From: a bacterium UBP8_UBA817
Lineage (GTDB): Bacteria; Margulisbacteria; Marinamargulisbacteria; SXXA01; SICP01
DNA: 57,259 bases
Direction of reading: 5' to 3'
Assembly (NCBI GenBank): GCA_945888435.1
Contig: CAMCZW010000010.1
Coordinates: 1-57,259, forward strand
A program made the translations under genes and the position numbers. Below are positions 43,746 to 52,097 of this stretch, in pieces. The first letter of the stretch is position 1. Every line of letters begins with the position of its first letter. The notes beneath the pieces are model-generated. The model saw nothing but the letters and a program-made list of their open reading frames with translations, did no database searches and was not told the origin of the DNA.

Positions 43746-43772
43746 GGGTTCGAATCCTCTGCTCTCCGCCAC
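43746..43772 (+). repeat. direct repeat, copy 2 (duplicated tRNA 3' end)
   Basis: Exact 27-base copy of the tRNA-Ser T-arm and acceptor end including CCA. No 5' half of a tRNA precedes it, so it is not a functional gene. Confidence 0.85.
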
Positions 43773-43836
43773 TAAGTTATTTTTTGGTGCTTAAACTTGA
43801 AGTTTTAATTCAAGTAAGAATGGGCATTCATTATAA

Positions 43837-45714
43837 ATGATCAGAAATCAAATGACCTACGTACTTCGAAAAAAGATTGTGGCTATCACGACACCTGTGC
43901 CACTTACGACCAGCACAAAGCTTTCAACGCCCATTCAACAAGCCAGGCTCAACTGGATAAATGACTATATAGGCATTCTGGATTCTGCCCATCCATTGGT
44001 AAAAAGAACAATAGATATTGCAGCCGCATGTTTAAAATCACTAGGATTAAATCCAACTGACTATCAGGTCGTTGTCGCTGATGATGACCAAATTAATGCC
44101 GGTATCTACAGTGCAGATCACGAAAAAGTGATTCAATTCAACTATGGATTACTACAGTTTTTAGATCGAAATAGGATTCTTACGGAAGAAACCATAGGTT
44201 TTATTATTGGCCATGAAATTGGGCATGCGATCATGTCTAATACCGATAAAGCTAATAAGCAAGATCGTCACCATTCTGTCACAGAAGAATATCTTGCGGA
44301 TCGTTTTGGCCTAAAGGCATTAAATGAAGATAGAGTAGCACGAACACCGTTTGCCGGACTTGACCTTATGCAAGCGTTAGACGCAGAGTTTAAAGCAGAT
44401 ACAATGCCGACGCTGACCCACCCAAAAACCCATAGGCGTACGGCAAATCTATTTCACACGATTAGGACAAGTTATTGGAAGGCCCTATCAACACCACAGA
44501 CCACCTTAAGACTTTCGGATATTCCTCGAACAAGACGACATAAGTATGATCAAGAGTTGTATAACAAAAAAACACCTGATGAAATCTACGGGTTTATGAT
44601 AAATAAAGCCAGTTTATTTTCTGAAATGCAGCGAGCCTGTGCTCTTACCGATCATTTACACGGTGGATTAGAATTTCCAAAAAATCTTGTAGACTCTTTT
44701 TACGCCAAACTTGAATCCATTTTTCCAGAGCTCACTAGCCTGTCAAAACAAGATAGAAAAGTGGCAACCGATTCTCTGATTGTAGAACTAGGTTTATATA
44801 CTCCTAGCGGTCCTATTCATGAGAGAATTTTTACAAAACTCACAGACCAGGAGGCCATAGCGAAAGATGATATTTTAAAACACAACTGGAAATCTCCGCA
44901 CCTATTTATAAAAATAATGGCCAGATGCCATAAAAAAGATCCTCATACATACCTTAACTCTCACAAAGAGGCGTTGGCTAAAGCTTTTTATCGAGACTCG
45001 ACTAGACCTGTCCGTGCTCAACTTACTGTTGAAAATATCTCTTTAAAAGAGGCATCTGAGTCTGAATTAAGGGAAACATTAAAAAGCCTATTAACGGACT
45101 ACAATACGTTTAAAAAAATCTCCACCCCGCATGCTACAGTCGAGAATTCCGAACGGGCCATTGCCTCGGCGATTCTTAATGAGTTACTAAAACGATGTAA
45201 TTCCTTAGAAGAAGTGACACAAAATTTGGCGCAAGTGATGCCACACATTACACCTCAAAATGCAGAAATCCTCCACGACGTTTCAGTGAACGGGTCTGAA
45301 GATTTCTTAAAAAAAGCAAGAACATTCCAAGAATTAGATTTATTTATTAAACAAATCCTCCATTTAGAAGAAACAAGGTCTGTCGCAGTTAATTTGTTGG
45401 CACCACTTTATCAAACAGCGCTTGAGAAACATCTTATTACGCCTAAGCAATCGACCGCCCATTTTAACCAATTGGTGTCAGACTATGATTTAGGAACAAA
45501 GGGTAAATATACTCATTTCGAGAAAAAGGTAGGTAGAAAACATTACCATATTAACCTTGTTTACATTACCATTCTAGATTATGTATCGTTAGACGAAAAA
45601 GTGTCATTATTACCTGACACAGTACATTTCCATATTACTCCTTGGGACCTATATGGGTATGGAGGGGGACCCCCCCCAAATCTACAACTATCTGAGAGAA
45701 TCATCGGATTCTGA
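43837..45714 (+). CDS. M48-type zinc peptidase, probably split N-part of a fusion
   Basis: The 625-residue frame carries a zincin motif H126-E-I-G-H130 in FIIGHEIGHAIM and a third ligand in EEYLADRFG (E151-x3-D155), the M48 arrangement. The peptidase region covers about residues 40-240. The rest is helical and unrecognised. No signal peptide or membrane segment is evident, unlike HtpX/Oma1. The frame ends shortly after a C8 run (45670-45677), while the coding pattern continues in the +1 frame as the ABC1-kinase gene. One fewer C would give a single protein of about 1,469 residues. Base skew is weaker than in the rest of the window, suggesting acquisition. Confidence 0.75.
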   Translation: MIRNQMTYVLRKKIVAITTPVPLTTSTKLSTPIQQARLNWINDYIGILDSAHPLVKRTIDIAAACLKSLGLNPTDYQVVVADDDQINAGIYSADHEKVIQFNYGLLQFLDRNRILTEETIGFIIGHEIGHAIMSNTDKANKQDRHHSVTEEYLADRFGLKALNEDRVARTPFAGLDLMQALDAEFKADTMPTLTHPKTHRRTANLFHTIRTSYWKALSTPQTTLRLSDIPRTRRHKYDQELYNKKTPDEIYGFMINKASLFSEMQRACALTDHLHGGLEFPKNLVDSFYAKLESIFPELTSLSKQDRKVATDSLIVELGLYTPSGPIHERIFTKLTDQEAIAKDDILKHNWKSPHLFIKIMARCHKKDPHTYLNSHKEALAKAFYRDSTRPVRAQLTVENISLKEASESELRETLKSLLTDYNTFKKISTPHATVENSERAIASAILNELLKRCNSLEEVTQNLAQVMPHITPQNAEILHDVSVNGSEDFLKKARTFQELDLFIKQILHLEETRSVAVNLLAPLYQTALEKHLITPKQSTAHFNQLVSDYDLGTKGKYTHFEKKVGRKHYHINLVYITILDYVSLDEKVSLLPDTVHFHITPWDLYGYGGGPPPNLQLSERIIGF

Positions 45715-48247
45715 CTATGCGGCTACAAAGAGCTGTATCGAATATGGTTTTGTGCCCCCCAACTTTATTTTGGAAAGCTCTTTTTCAGTCCCTGAGAAAG
45801 AAATCCTGTTTCAAAGTATCTTGGCTCATAGGACAAAATGGCAGCTCGTAATGGACTATGAAGATTGTCAAGATTCAATCGTTAATATTGCCTGGGAGTG
45901 GTTTTATGATGCTGCAAAACCCATCTATGACCAACCAGAGTTTGTGAGAAAATTAATGCAGGTTCCGTCTGCGTATAATGAGATGAAAGTAGAAGACCTA
46001 AGTCTTGACCTAGACAATATACATCTCGATTCTGAACAATTAAAAACGCTACGTCTCCTAACAAAGTCTTTTTCTATTGAAGCTACTCCAAATATTGCTT
46101 TAAGCACTGAATCCTTTGAGAAATTTAAAAAATCTCCACATTTTCGCAAGCCACACGATTTTCCAGCGATTTGGGCCAGAGACCGTGAAAAAGGGCTAAA
46201 ATTTACACATGATGTCTACCGTTGTCTTCTAAGACATAATCCACAACTTGATCCTGTTGAAACACTTTTTGATCTTTTCCCCGAACCCTCGAACTGGCAA
46301 AATCAACTTCTTATCCAGGAAACCGGTAAAAACCCACTCACTGATGATCCTCAAATATTTGAATCTATAATGTCCGATTTAAAAGAAGGCCGTGTGAAAG
46401 ATATTCTTCAAAAACGGCTCCTTCAGGCCAAAATAAAATCGGGACAACTTTCTATCAAAAGCTTACAAGAGCTAACAATACTTATTGAGACCCATTTTTC
46501 AAAAGAATCTCAACTAGGCGAAGAGTTATTTAATGAACTTCTTCAGTCTGTACCAGTAACGATCGCTCAATTAGAACACATCCATCTGGAGCGTGAAACG
46601 CAACCTGAAACAGTGCGAAAATCCAAGGCAGCCTCTACAGCACATCATATTTTAGAACTTATCGGAGATAAAATCGAAGACGAAGACGCCAAAGACAAAC
46701 GAGAATTTTTTGAATATTTGGTTGGCATTCGTCCTGTCAAACCGGATATCGTTTTATATTATGAATACCTGCTTGAAGCAGATTTGACTGATGCCAGTGC
46801 GTTTCTGAGCAACCGCGCATCATCAGAAAAGTACATGTTTTTTACGACACTCTTTCTGGGTGAAAAAGGTATTTTAAATTCGGATCAAGATAAAAACTTC
46901 CTCATCGATAGCCTATTTAGACATGCGACAGGTGAAGAGCCAGATCCTAGTAATGTACTTTCTGTCATCTTCAAAGAACTCTTTAATGCGTGCGATACGT
47001 TTAAACAATTAGACTTACTTCAAGGCATATTTACCCAATTTACATCCAAGACTTCCGATGCTGCACTGCTCAAATCAGACATGATCAAACAAGTGCTCAT
47101 TAGTTTTGGAGTAGTTGGTATAAAGCTAGGCCAAATCTTGGCCCAACAGCCCGACCTCATCCAAGATCCTGCCCTAAGGAAAAACCTCGAATCACTATCA
47201 GACAACGCGCCAGCCATGGATAAGAGATACGTCTTGTCAGCTTTAGATTCTGAAGGGGCGGACCTAGCAAGGAGATTAAAGGAATACATTATACAAGTAG
47301 AGGAATTGCTTGGGAGCGCTTCTGTTAAACAAGGATACAAGATAAGACTTCTAGATGGTCAAACTGCCGTACTCAAATTTGTTCGTCCTTTATCGCACTT
47401 TGATGTTGGAGATATCCACTCTCAAACAGGTAATTTAGCAATTCTTAAAAAAGTTTTAGAAAGTCCTGAAATCAGGCATAGAGGACTCTCAGACACCTTA
47501 TTAGAAGAAATTAACATCGCTGTTAGGCGGGAACTCTCTATAAGTATTGAGGTCCAAAATCAACAGGGAATAGGTAAATTCTTACGGAAAAGACCACATA
47601 AAGATTGGCAATTATCAGTCCCACTTATTTCTCCGGTGTTAGTAGGGGAACATTTTTTTGCAGATAAATTTGTAGATGGGATTCCTTTGAAACAAGAGGT
47701 CATTACGCAGTTAAGAAAGACAGGGGAAATAGCAAGCGTTGCAAGGGCTGTGTTTACAACTGTATGGGATCTTATTTTAAATAACTCAAGTTATCATGCA
47801 GATTTACATCCCGGAAATTTTCTCGTCGATTTAAAGTCCAAAAGGATTCATCTAATAGACTTTGGGAATTGCGCGACGCTCAGCCTATCCAATCGAAAAC
47901 CATTGCTCTATCTACTGGATGCCTTAGCCAAAAATAAAGGGAAAAATGGGTTATCATCATTAAAAAAATGCATAAAAAAAGTAGATCATAATAAATTAAC
48001 GAAACCACTAGAAGACGAGATTAAAACAGTCTCTCGAAGTACGACCTCTCTTGAAGAAAAATTAATTAAACTTACTGACCTATTAGAGAAAAACAATTTG
48101 AGTCTAGAAAGCGAGTTTGAAGTGTTATTTAAAGTCCTTAAAACTGTTTCGTATATTACAGATGTGCCTGAATTAAGCGCTAGGGAGAAAAAAGACATCA
48201 TTAAAGGCTTAGTGTCTAAAGTGCGTATTTTCTTCAATCTCAGGTAA
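45653..48247 (+). CDS. ABC1/UbiB atypical kinase, probably C-part of the M48 fusion
   Basis: An 864-residue frame. Residues about 1-470 are helical and unrecognised. The ABC1/UbiB kinase-like domain spans about 470-790: K491-L-G-Q with ILAQQPDLIQDP, a degenerate A-rich loop (LGSASVKQGYKI where A-S-I-A-Q-V-H is usual), LKFVRP, a weakened E-x-D motif (RRELSISIEVQNQ), H715-A-D-L-H-P-G-N and D736-F-G. The proposed ATG at 45653 lies inside the M48 gene, has no ribosome site and is 17 bases before the C8 tract. Expression by frameshift or from a C7 allele is more plausible. Typical UbiB proteins have ~550 residues. Confidence 0.75.
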   Translation: MGMEGDPPQIYNYLRESSDSDYAATKSCIEYGFVPPNFILESSFSVPEKEILFQSILAHRTKWQLVMDYEDCQDSIVNIAWEWFYDAAKPIYDQPEFVRKLMQVPSAYNEMKVEDLSLDLDNIHLDSEQLKTLRLLTKSFSIEATPNIALSTESFEKFKKSPHFRKPHDFPAIWARDREKGLKFTHDVYRCLLRHNPQLDPVETLFDLFPEPSNWQNQLLIQETGKNPLTDDPQIFESIMSDLKEGRVKDILQKRLLQAKIKSGQLSIKSLQELTILIETHFSKESQLGEELFNELLQSVPVTIAQLEHIHLERETQPETVRKSKAASTAHHILELIGDKIEDEDAKDKREFFEYLVGIRPVKPDIVLYYEYLLEADLTDASAFLSNRASSEKYMFFTTLFLGEKGILNSDQDKNFLIDSLFRHATGEEPDPSNVLSVIFKELFNACDTFKQLDLLQGIFTQFTSKTSDAALLKSDMIKQVLISFGVVGIKLGQILAQQPDLIQDPALRKNLESLSDNAPAMDKRYVLSALDSEGADLARRLKEYIIQVEELLGSASVKQGYKIRLLDGQTAVLKFVRPLSHFDVGDIHSQTGNLAILKKVLESPEIRHRGLSDTLLEEINIAVRRELSISIEVQNQQGIGKFLRKRPHKDWQLSVPLISPVLVGEHFFADKFVDGIPLKQEVITQLRKTGEIASVARAVFTTVWDLILNNSSYHADLHPGNFLVDLKSKRIHLIDFGNCATLSLSNRKPLLYLLDALAKNKGKNGLSSLKKCIKKVDHNKLTKPLEDEIKTVSRSTTSLEEKLIKLTDLLEKNNLSLESEFEVLFKVLKTVSYITDVPELSAREKKDIIKGLVSKVRIFFNLR

Positions 48248-48279
48248 TAAGCTCCTCTCCTTTGCCTCCATTTCTCATC

Positions 48280-48302
48280 TATACCCAATCCAAAATAAAA
48301 CC
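48280..48302. repeat. IS630-type terminal inverted repeat
   Basis: A 23-base end starting TATACCCAATCC and finishing AAAATAAAACC. It differs at one position from the right end of the MITE at 35864-35979. It lies on the 3' side of the transposase remnant. Confidence 0.75.
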
Positions 48303-48309
48303 TAGAAAT

Positions 48310-48483
48310 TCAGGTGGAATTCAAGAGATGGAGATCGAGGCCAATGAATTGTTTTAATTCAGCCTTAAATTCTCGAAAATTATTGGCAAAGAAATCAAGA
48401 ATAGCCCGCTTAAAGTCAGCGAATTTCTCATAATAGATTGAGCAATACGCTGAAGCAGCCATTCTGATATGATGCTCAGCATG
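48310..48483 (-). pseudogene. C-terminal remnant of an IS630-like transposase
   Basis: On the minus strand an open stretch of 57 codons reads AYCSIYYEKFADFKRAILDFF then FREFKAELKQFIGLDLHLL and a stop. This matches the tail of IS630-family DDE transposases (YYEKF..FK..ILDFF..). An in-frame stop precedes it. No N-terminal or catalytic part is recognisable in the remaining 50 bases before corA, so it is a dead fragment. Its neighbouring inverted repeat confirms the element type. Confidence 0.75.
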
Positions 48484-48535
48484 TCATCCACCAAAAGAAC
48501 TGCAAGCCTAATTACCTCGCCCGGATAGTTGAGTG

Positions 48536-49177
48536 ATGGACATCAAAAAATACTGGCTGCGTTTTAATACAGTCGATGAATTAAAAGACCTTAAATTTCA
48601 CAATAATCTCAAAATCAACTTTGATCAATTAACCTATGTTAGAGAAGAAGAAGGCCTTGTAATTATCCCGTTAAATGTCATGCTCAGATCTCAAGAAGGG
48701 ACCGAAATTCGACAATCAGTTATTTTCATCCTAGAGCCCAGCAGACTCATCAGTATCGTCAACATCCCCCTATTTTTACTCTTCGAAAAAGCCGCCGCCA
48801 GAATCGCCCGCGCTGCACGCTATCTCGACGAAGAAATCCTGGACTCCGAAGTTGACCTCCAAAGCTTGGTTCGCGGCCTGAGAGAAGACATCAACGGCGT
48901 CAAAGAACATGCGCTCTTCGAGCACGAAAAAATCGAATACCTCCAAAACGCCATCTTAGCCGCCCTCAACATCAACCAAAACCAAATTGTGAAAGTGTTC
49001 ACCGTCATTACAGCCGTATTTTTGCCCCCTACTCTAGTCGCCACATTATATGGAATGAACTTCCAAAAAATGCCAGAATACGCCTTGGAGCACGGGTTTT
49101 TAATTGCAATTATGTTAACGCTGGTGTCGGCAGTGGTGCCGTTGCTTTACATTAAGCGGAAGCGTTGGTTGAGGTAG
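48536..49177 (+). CDS. corA: short CorA-family divalent-cation transporter
   Basis: CorA-type Mg2+ channel with the signature Y-G-M-N (G173-M-N in LYGMNFQKMPE) between TM1 (about 148-172) and TM2 (about 185-207). The protein ends with a basic KRKRWLR. The long stalk helix (FEKAAARIARAARYLDEEIL... to NINQNQIVKVFTV) is present. Only about 60 residues remain of the cytosolic alpha/beta domain, giving 213 residues in all against ~316 for E. coli CorA. The IS630 remnant ends about 50 bases upstream, so 5' truncation is possible. A GATAGT box six bases before the ATG resembles the leaderless starts. Confidence 0.85.
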   Translation: MDIKKYWLRFNTVDELKDLKFHNNLKINFDQLTYVREEEGLVIIPLNVMLRSQEGTEIRQSVIFILEPSRLISIVNIPLFLLFEKAAARIARAARYLDEEILDSEVDLQSLVRGLREDINGVKEHALFEHEKIEYLQNAILAALNINQNQIVKVFTVITAVFLPPTLVATLYGMNFQKMPEYALEHGFLIAIMLTLVSAVVPLLYIKRKRWLR

Positions 49178-49196
49178 AGATTGAAACTACTTCCCC

Positions 49197-50480
49197 ATGC
49201 AAAAACTCCTCTCCACGCCTAAAATTTTCCAATTTGATCATTTCGCAATCACACCTCTTTTCAACATCACACCTATAAAAGATCAGCCTTCTAAATTTAA
49301 AAAAAGCTATTGCTTCGGCACGATAGTAACCCCTAAAACCATTGGGTCATGTATTTTGCTTGAGGATGGATCAGTGTTGACGTCTCTTCATGTCATTTTT
49401 GATCTTAAAAAGCATAAAAGCATTTATGATGTCCCTCCAGAAAATCAACCTCCAATTAAAGATTTTTATGCACCACCTGAAGGTATGGAGCTTTATTTTG
49501 TGAAAAATAATTGTGTCTATTTAGTCAAAGTAACGGAGGTCATCAAGGATGGGCGACCTCATTTATATCATCAGAGAGTAGACTCTAATTTCGGCTGGGA
49601 TTACGCCTTGCTTAAGCCATCAGCAGATTTACTTGAAGTGTTAGGCCCCGGAATGGAATTGGATAAAACCGATTATACCCATGGACGGCGACTAATGACC
49701 GAGAATCCAAGCAATACATTCTTTATTTCTAGACCCAATATTGACTGGGTTAATTTTGAGTTTTCACAGTACTTAGTTAAGGGAAGCCCTAGACTCCTCC
49801 AAACGGGACCATTGTCACTGTATGGAGATGACCCTACACCATCATTTACGTCATTTTCTGGTAGCGCCGTAATAAATGGGCAGGGAAAATTGTATCAAAT
49901 TAAAAATCAGGCCGAATATTCTCTCTATACCAATGATATCGCCCGATTTATGGCAGAAACGCCCCAAGATACGCAAATACTGCCTTATTATTATCAATTT
50001 GGGATTAAAGATGTGTTATTCATTGGAAAAAAAGAGACAAAAAAAAGACCTGTAGATAAAGCTGTCTACCATAGCGTCCCATTTTTAGCGCTTAAAAATG
50101 CCATCGGAAACTTAAACTCGACCCATGAATTATGTGACACAGACTGGGGTTTAACCAATGATGATCGAACCATCAAAGTATGGGAAATTAGTAAAACTGA
50201 GAAATGGGATTTTCATTTTTCTGCGGTTATGGACACAACGGGCAGCAATATGACGAAGTTTCATTTTACATTGAGAGATAGAGAAGAAGGAAAATCCCGG
50301 TCTGCATTTTACTGGTACACCCTCATCGGACATAATAAGGAAGCAACATTATCTACCCAATCTATCGCTGGCGAATCAATAGAATTAAGTGAATTAGACG
50401 ATATCACCTGTGTTCATGTGATGACTATTAATACCTATTCCGAAACCTTATTTTTAAAGATTATCGAGTTTGTAAAATAG
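49197..50480 (+). CDS. divergent trypsin-like serine protease
   Basis: The 427-residue protein shows an S1-type triad in order. H65 is in GSVLTSLHVIF after a GSCILLEDG strand, D135 in FGWDYALLKP, and S221 in TSFSGSAVING, matching the N-S-G-S-P-V context of HtrA/glutamyl-endopeptidase-like enzymes. Residues about 290-427 form an extra beta-rich domain of unknown type. No signal peptide is visible, which is unusual for the fold and would suit a protein exported by another route. It lies 19 bases after corA. The base composition is as balanced as in the nearby M48/OTU genes. The family assignment is by motif only. Confidence 0.65.
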   Translation: MQKLLSTPKIFQFDHFAITPLFNITPIKDQPSKFKKSYCFGTIVTPKTIGSCILLEDGSVLTSLHVIFDLKKHKSIYDVPPENQPPIKDFYAPPEGMELYFVKNNCVYLVKVTEVIKDGRPHLYHQRVDSNFGWDYALLKPSADLLEVLGPGMELDKTDYTHGRRLMTENPSNTFFISRPNIDWVNFEFSQYLVKGSPRLLQTGPLSLYGDDPTPSFTSFSGSAVINGQGKLYQIKNQAEYSLYTNDIARFMAETPQDTQILPYYYQFGIKDVLFIGKKETKKRPVDKAVYHSVPFLALKNAIGNLNSTHELCDTDWGLTNDDRTIKVWEISKTEKWDFHFSAVMDTTGSNMTKFHFTLRDREEGKSRSAFYWYTLIGHNKEATLSTQSIAGESIELSELDDITCVHVMTINTYSETLFLKIIEFVK

Positions 50481-50486
50481 GTATGC

Positions 50487-50492
50487 TATAAA
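50487..50492 (+). promoter_or_regulatory. -10 box before leaderless transglycosylase gene
   Basis: TATAAA, seven bases, ATG. TATGCT five bases earlier is a second possible box. No ribosome site. Confidence 0.45.
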
Positions 50493-50499
50493 TCAACCT

Positions 50500-51162
50500 A
50501 TGAAATTATCACCTCACTATTCAAAACTAGCCGCACTTCTTATCCTTAGTTTATGGGGATTTTTGGGCATCCAAATCAACGCAGACACCCCCAGTTCAAA
50601 CCTGGAAGTGACAGGAAATATCACAGAAACTACGCCTCTAAGAGATACTGAAAACTACACTGCCATCCACCGATATATCACCACAAAATACAAACGGATC
50701 ACTACTGAGAATGCTCACACCATCAGCTATGAACTCTGCAAACAGACTCAAGACTCAGGCTTAGATCCGCTTCTATTTGCGTCCATCATCGCCGTAGAAT
50801 CCCGATTTGACCACAACGCAGTCGGTGGCGGGAATGCCTCTGGATTAGGCCAGTTTATGCCGGGGACTTATCGTCACTATAAAGTCAAAAATCCATTTAA
50901 TATCACAGAGAATATCTCTGGAATGGCGCGTTATATCGGCGAACTTAATCAGATGTGGAAACAAAAAGAAAATGTAACCACATTAATCCTAGTCTCCTAT
51001 AATCGAGGGGAAACTTTCGCAAGACGAAATCAACATAATCTAGGCCCAAAAGCCCTCGCTTATGTCGATAAAGTCATGGTCCACTACAAAAATCTAGAAA
51101 AAATCAAAGCAGCCTTGCCACAAGACTCTACCGACGACAAAGAAGTTTCATCTCTTCAATAA
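50500..51162 (+). CDS. lytic transglycosylase (SLT family)
   Basis: Periplasmic murein transglycosylase that cleaves glycan strands to anhydromuropeptides. The 220 residues start with a signal peptide (about 1-28, ending INA). The SLT domain covers about 75-200: catalytic E100 in AVESRFDHNAVGG, ASGLGQFMPGTYRHY, ENISGMARYIGELNQ and LVSYNRGE with the usual Y-N-x-G. Single-domain length suggests an MltE- or VirB1/PilT-associated type enzyme. It could serve wall turnover or assembly of an envelope machine. Its 3' end overlaps the convergent nuclease gene by 35 bases. Confidence 0.9.
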   Translation: MKLSPHYSKLAALLILSLWGFLGIQINADTPSSNLEVTGNITETTPLRDTENYTAIHRYITTKYKRITTENAHTISYELCKQTQDSGLDPLLFASIIAVESRFDHNAVGGGNASGLGQFMPGTYRHYKVKNPFNITENISGMARYIGELNQMWKQKENVTTLILVSYNRGETFARRNQHNLGPKALAYVDKVMVHYKNLEKIKAALPQDSTDDKEVSSLQ

Positions 51163-51970
51163 CACGACCACTCGCCTCAGGAGAAACTCCAGCCTGTTGT
51201 AAAAGAGAATAATCCAACAAAAGATCCCGACACAAAATAATTCTTTGAGACAAAAGTTGTTTTCTAGAAAATGCACTTAAGGTCGTAAGGGCGGTAATTG
51301 GATAAAGCGAAAACTCCTCAATCAAGGTAGATAAGTTACGATTTTCGGGATAATTAAACGACAATACCTTCATCCCCATACACTCGGCATATTGAACCGC
51401 ATCCGTACTAAATGAGGTATTCGTCACAATCCAGCTTTCATAAGTTGCATGGGCAGAAGTAGAAGGCTTGTCTTCTTGGATTTTTCTCAAAATATCTTGA
51501 AACCGCGCATAGGTATAAAGCGCCACTTTCACATCTGATTTTATGGCATCTCGCTGATGGAGCTTACACTCTACAAACGCATGACGTTGATCCAAAACTG
51601 CCACAACATCCACTTCATGAGACACACAATGACCCTGAACCGTTTGACCCACCTTCACCGAAAACCCATCCGCAGCCATAATTTCTGCAACAAGAAGTTC
51701 AAATAAAAATCCATCAGGCCCCAAATCGATTAAGGCCCGTTTCAAATGATACCTAGATGCAAAAGTACGTCGATGACGCTTGAGAAAATTAAAGGCCAGT
51801 TTGTATATTTTTCGAGTCGTAATGCCATCATATAACTGACGATTCACACGAAAAATAATGTCGTTGATGACATCCTCCGGCAAATGGATTTTATGCAAAG
51901 AATTTCTAAGTTTTTGCTCAGAAAAAGGCTCTTCTAGACCCGATGCTTTTTTAACTAAAACAGATTTCAC
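51128..51970 (-). CDS. ATP-cone plus PD-(D/E)XK nuclease-like protein
   Basis: The 280-residue protein has an ATP-cone domain at about 1-90 (VKKASGLEEPFSEQKLRNSL.., the nucleotide-sensing module of ribonucleotide reductases). An Mrr-like endonuclease fold follows: E91 in FELLVAEIMAADGFSV, D121 in GHCVSHEVDVVAV, and E134-x-K136 in AFVECKLHQ. This architecture occurs widely as an uncharacterised bacterial family and may couple nucleotide levels to DNA cleavage. The start is GTG with GAGGGAG six bases upstream. It diverges from the pyruvate carboxylase gene with about 127 bases between starts. Confidence 0.8.
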   Translation of the reverse strand: MKSVLVKKASGLEEPFSEQKLRNSLHKIHLPEDVINDIIFRVNRQLYDGITTRKIYKLAFNFLKRHRRTFASRYHLKRALIDLGPDGFLFELLVAEIMAADGFSVKVGQTVQGHCVSHEVDVVAVLDQRHAFVECKLHQRDAIKSDVKVALYTYARFQDILRKIQEDKPSTSAHATYESWIVTNTSFSTDAVQYAECMGMKVLSFNYPENRNLSTLIEEFSLYPITALTTLSAFSRKQLLSQRIILCRDLLLDYSLLQQAGVSPEASGRVIEEMKLLCRR

Positions 51971-52097
51971 AATGGCTCCCTCAACTGTACAAAAAATTTA
52001 AAGATTGAAAATGATTTATTTTCTGGTAAAAATGGGTGGACGTTTCTGAACCACACTATAGCAACAGACGTACAGCAATCACAAAGAGGGGCCCTCA

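Noticed and set aside
43325..43794. Open frames on both strands across tRNA-Ser and the repeat region
   Set aside because: They read tRNA sequence in both senses, lack ribosome sites and have no coding bias.
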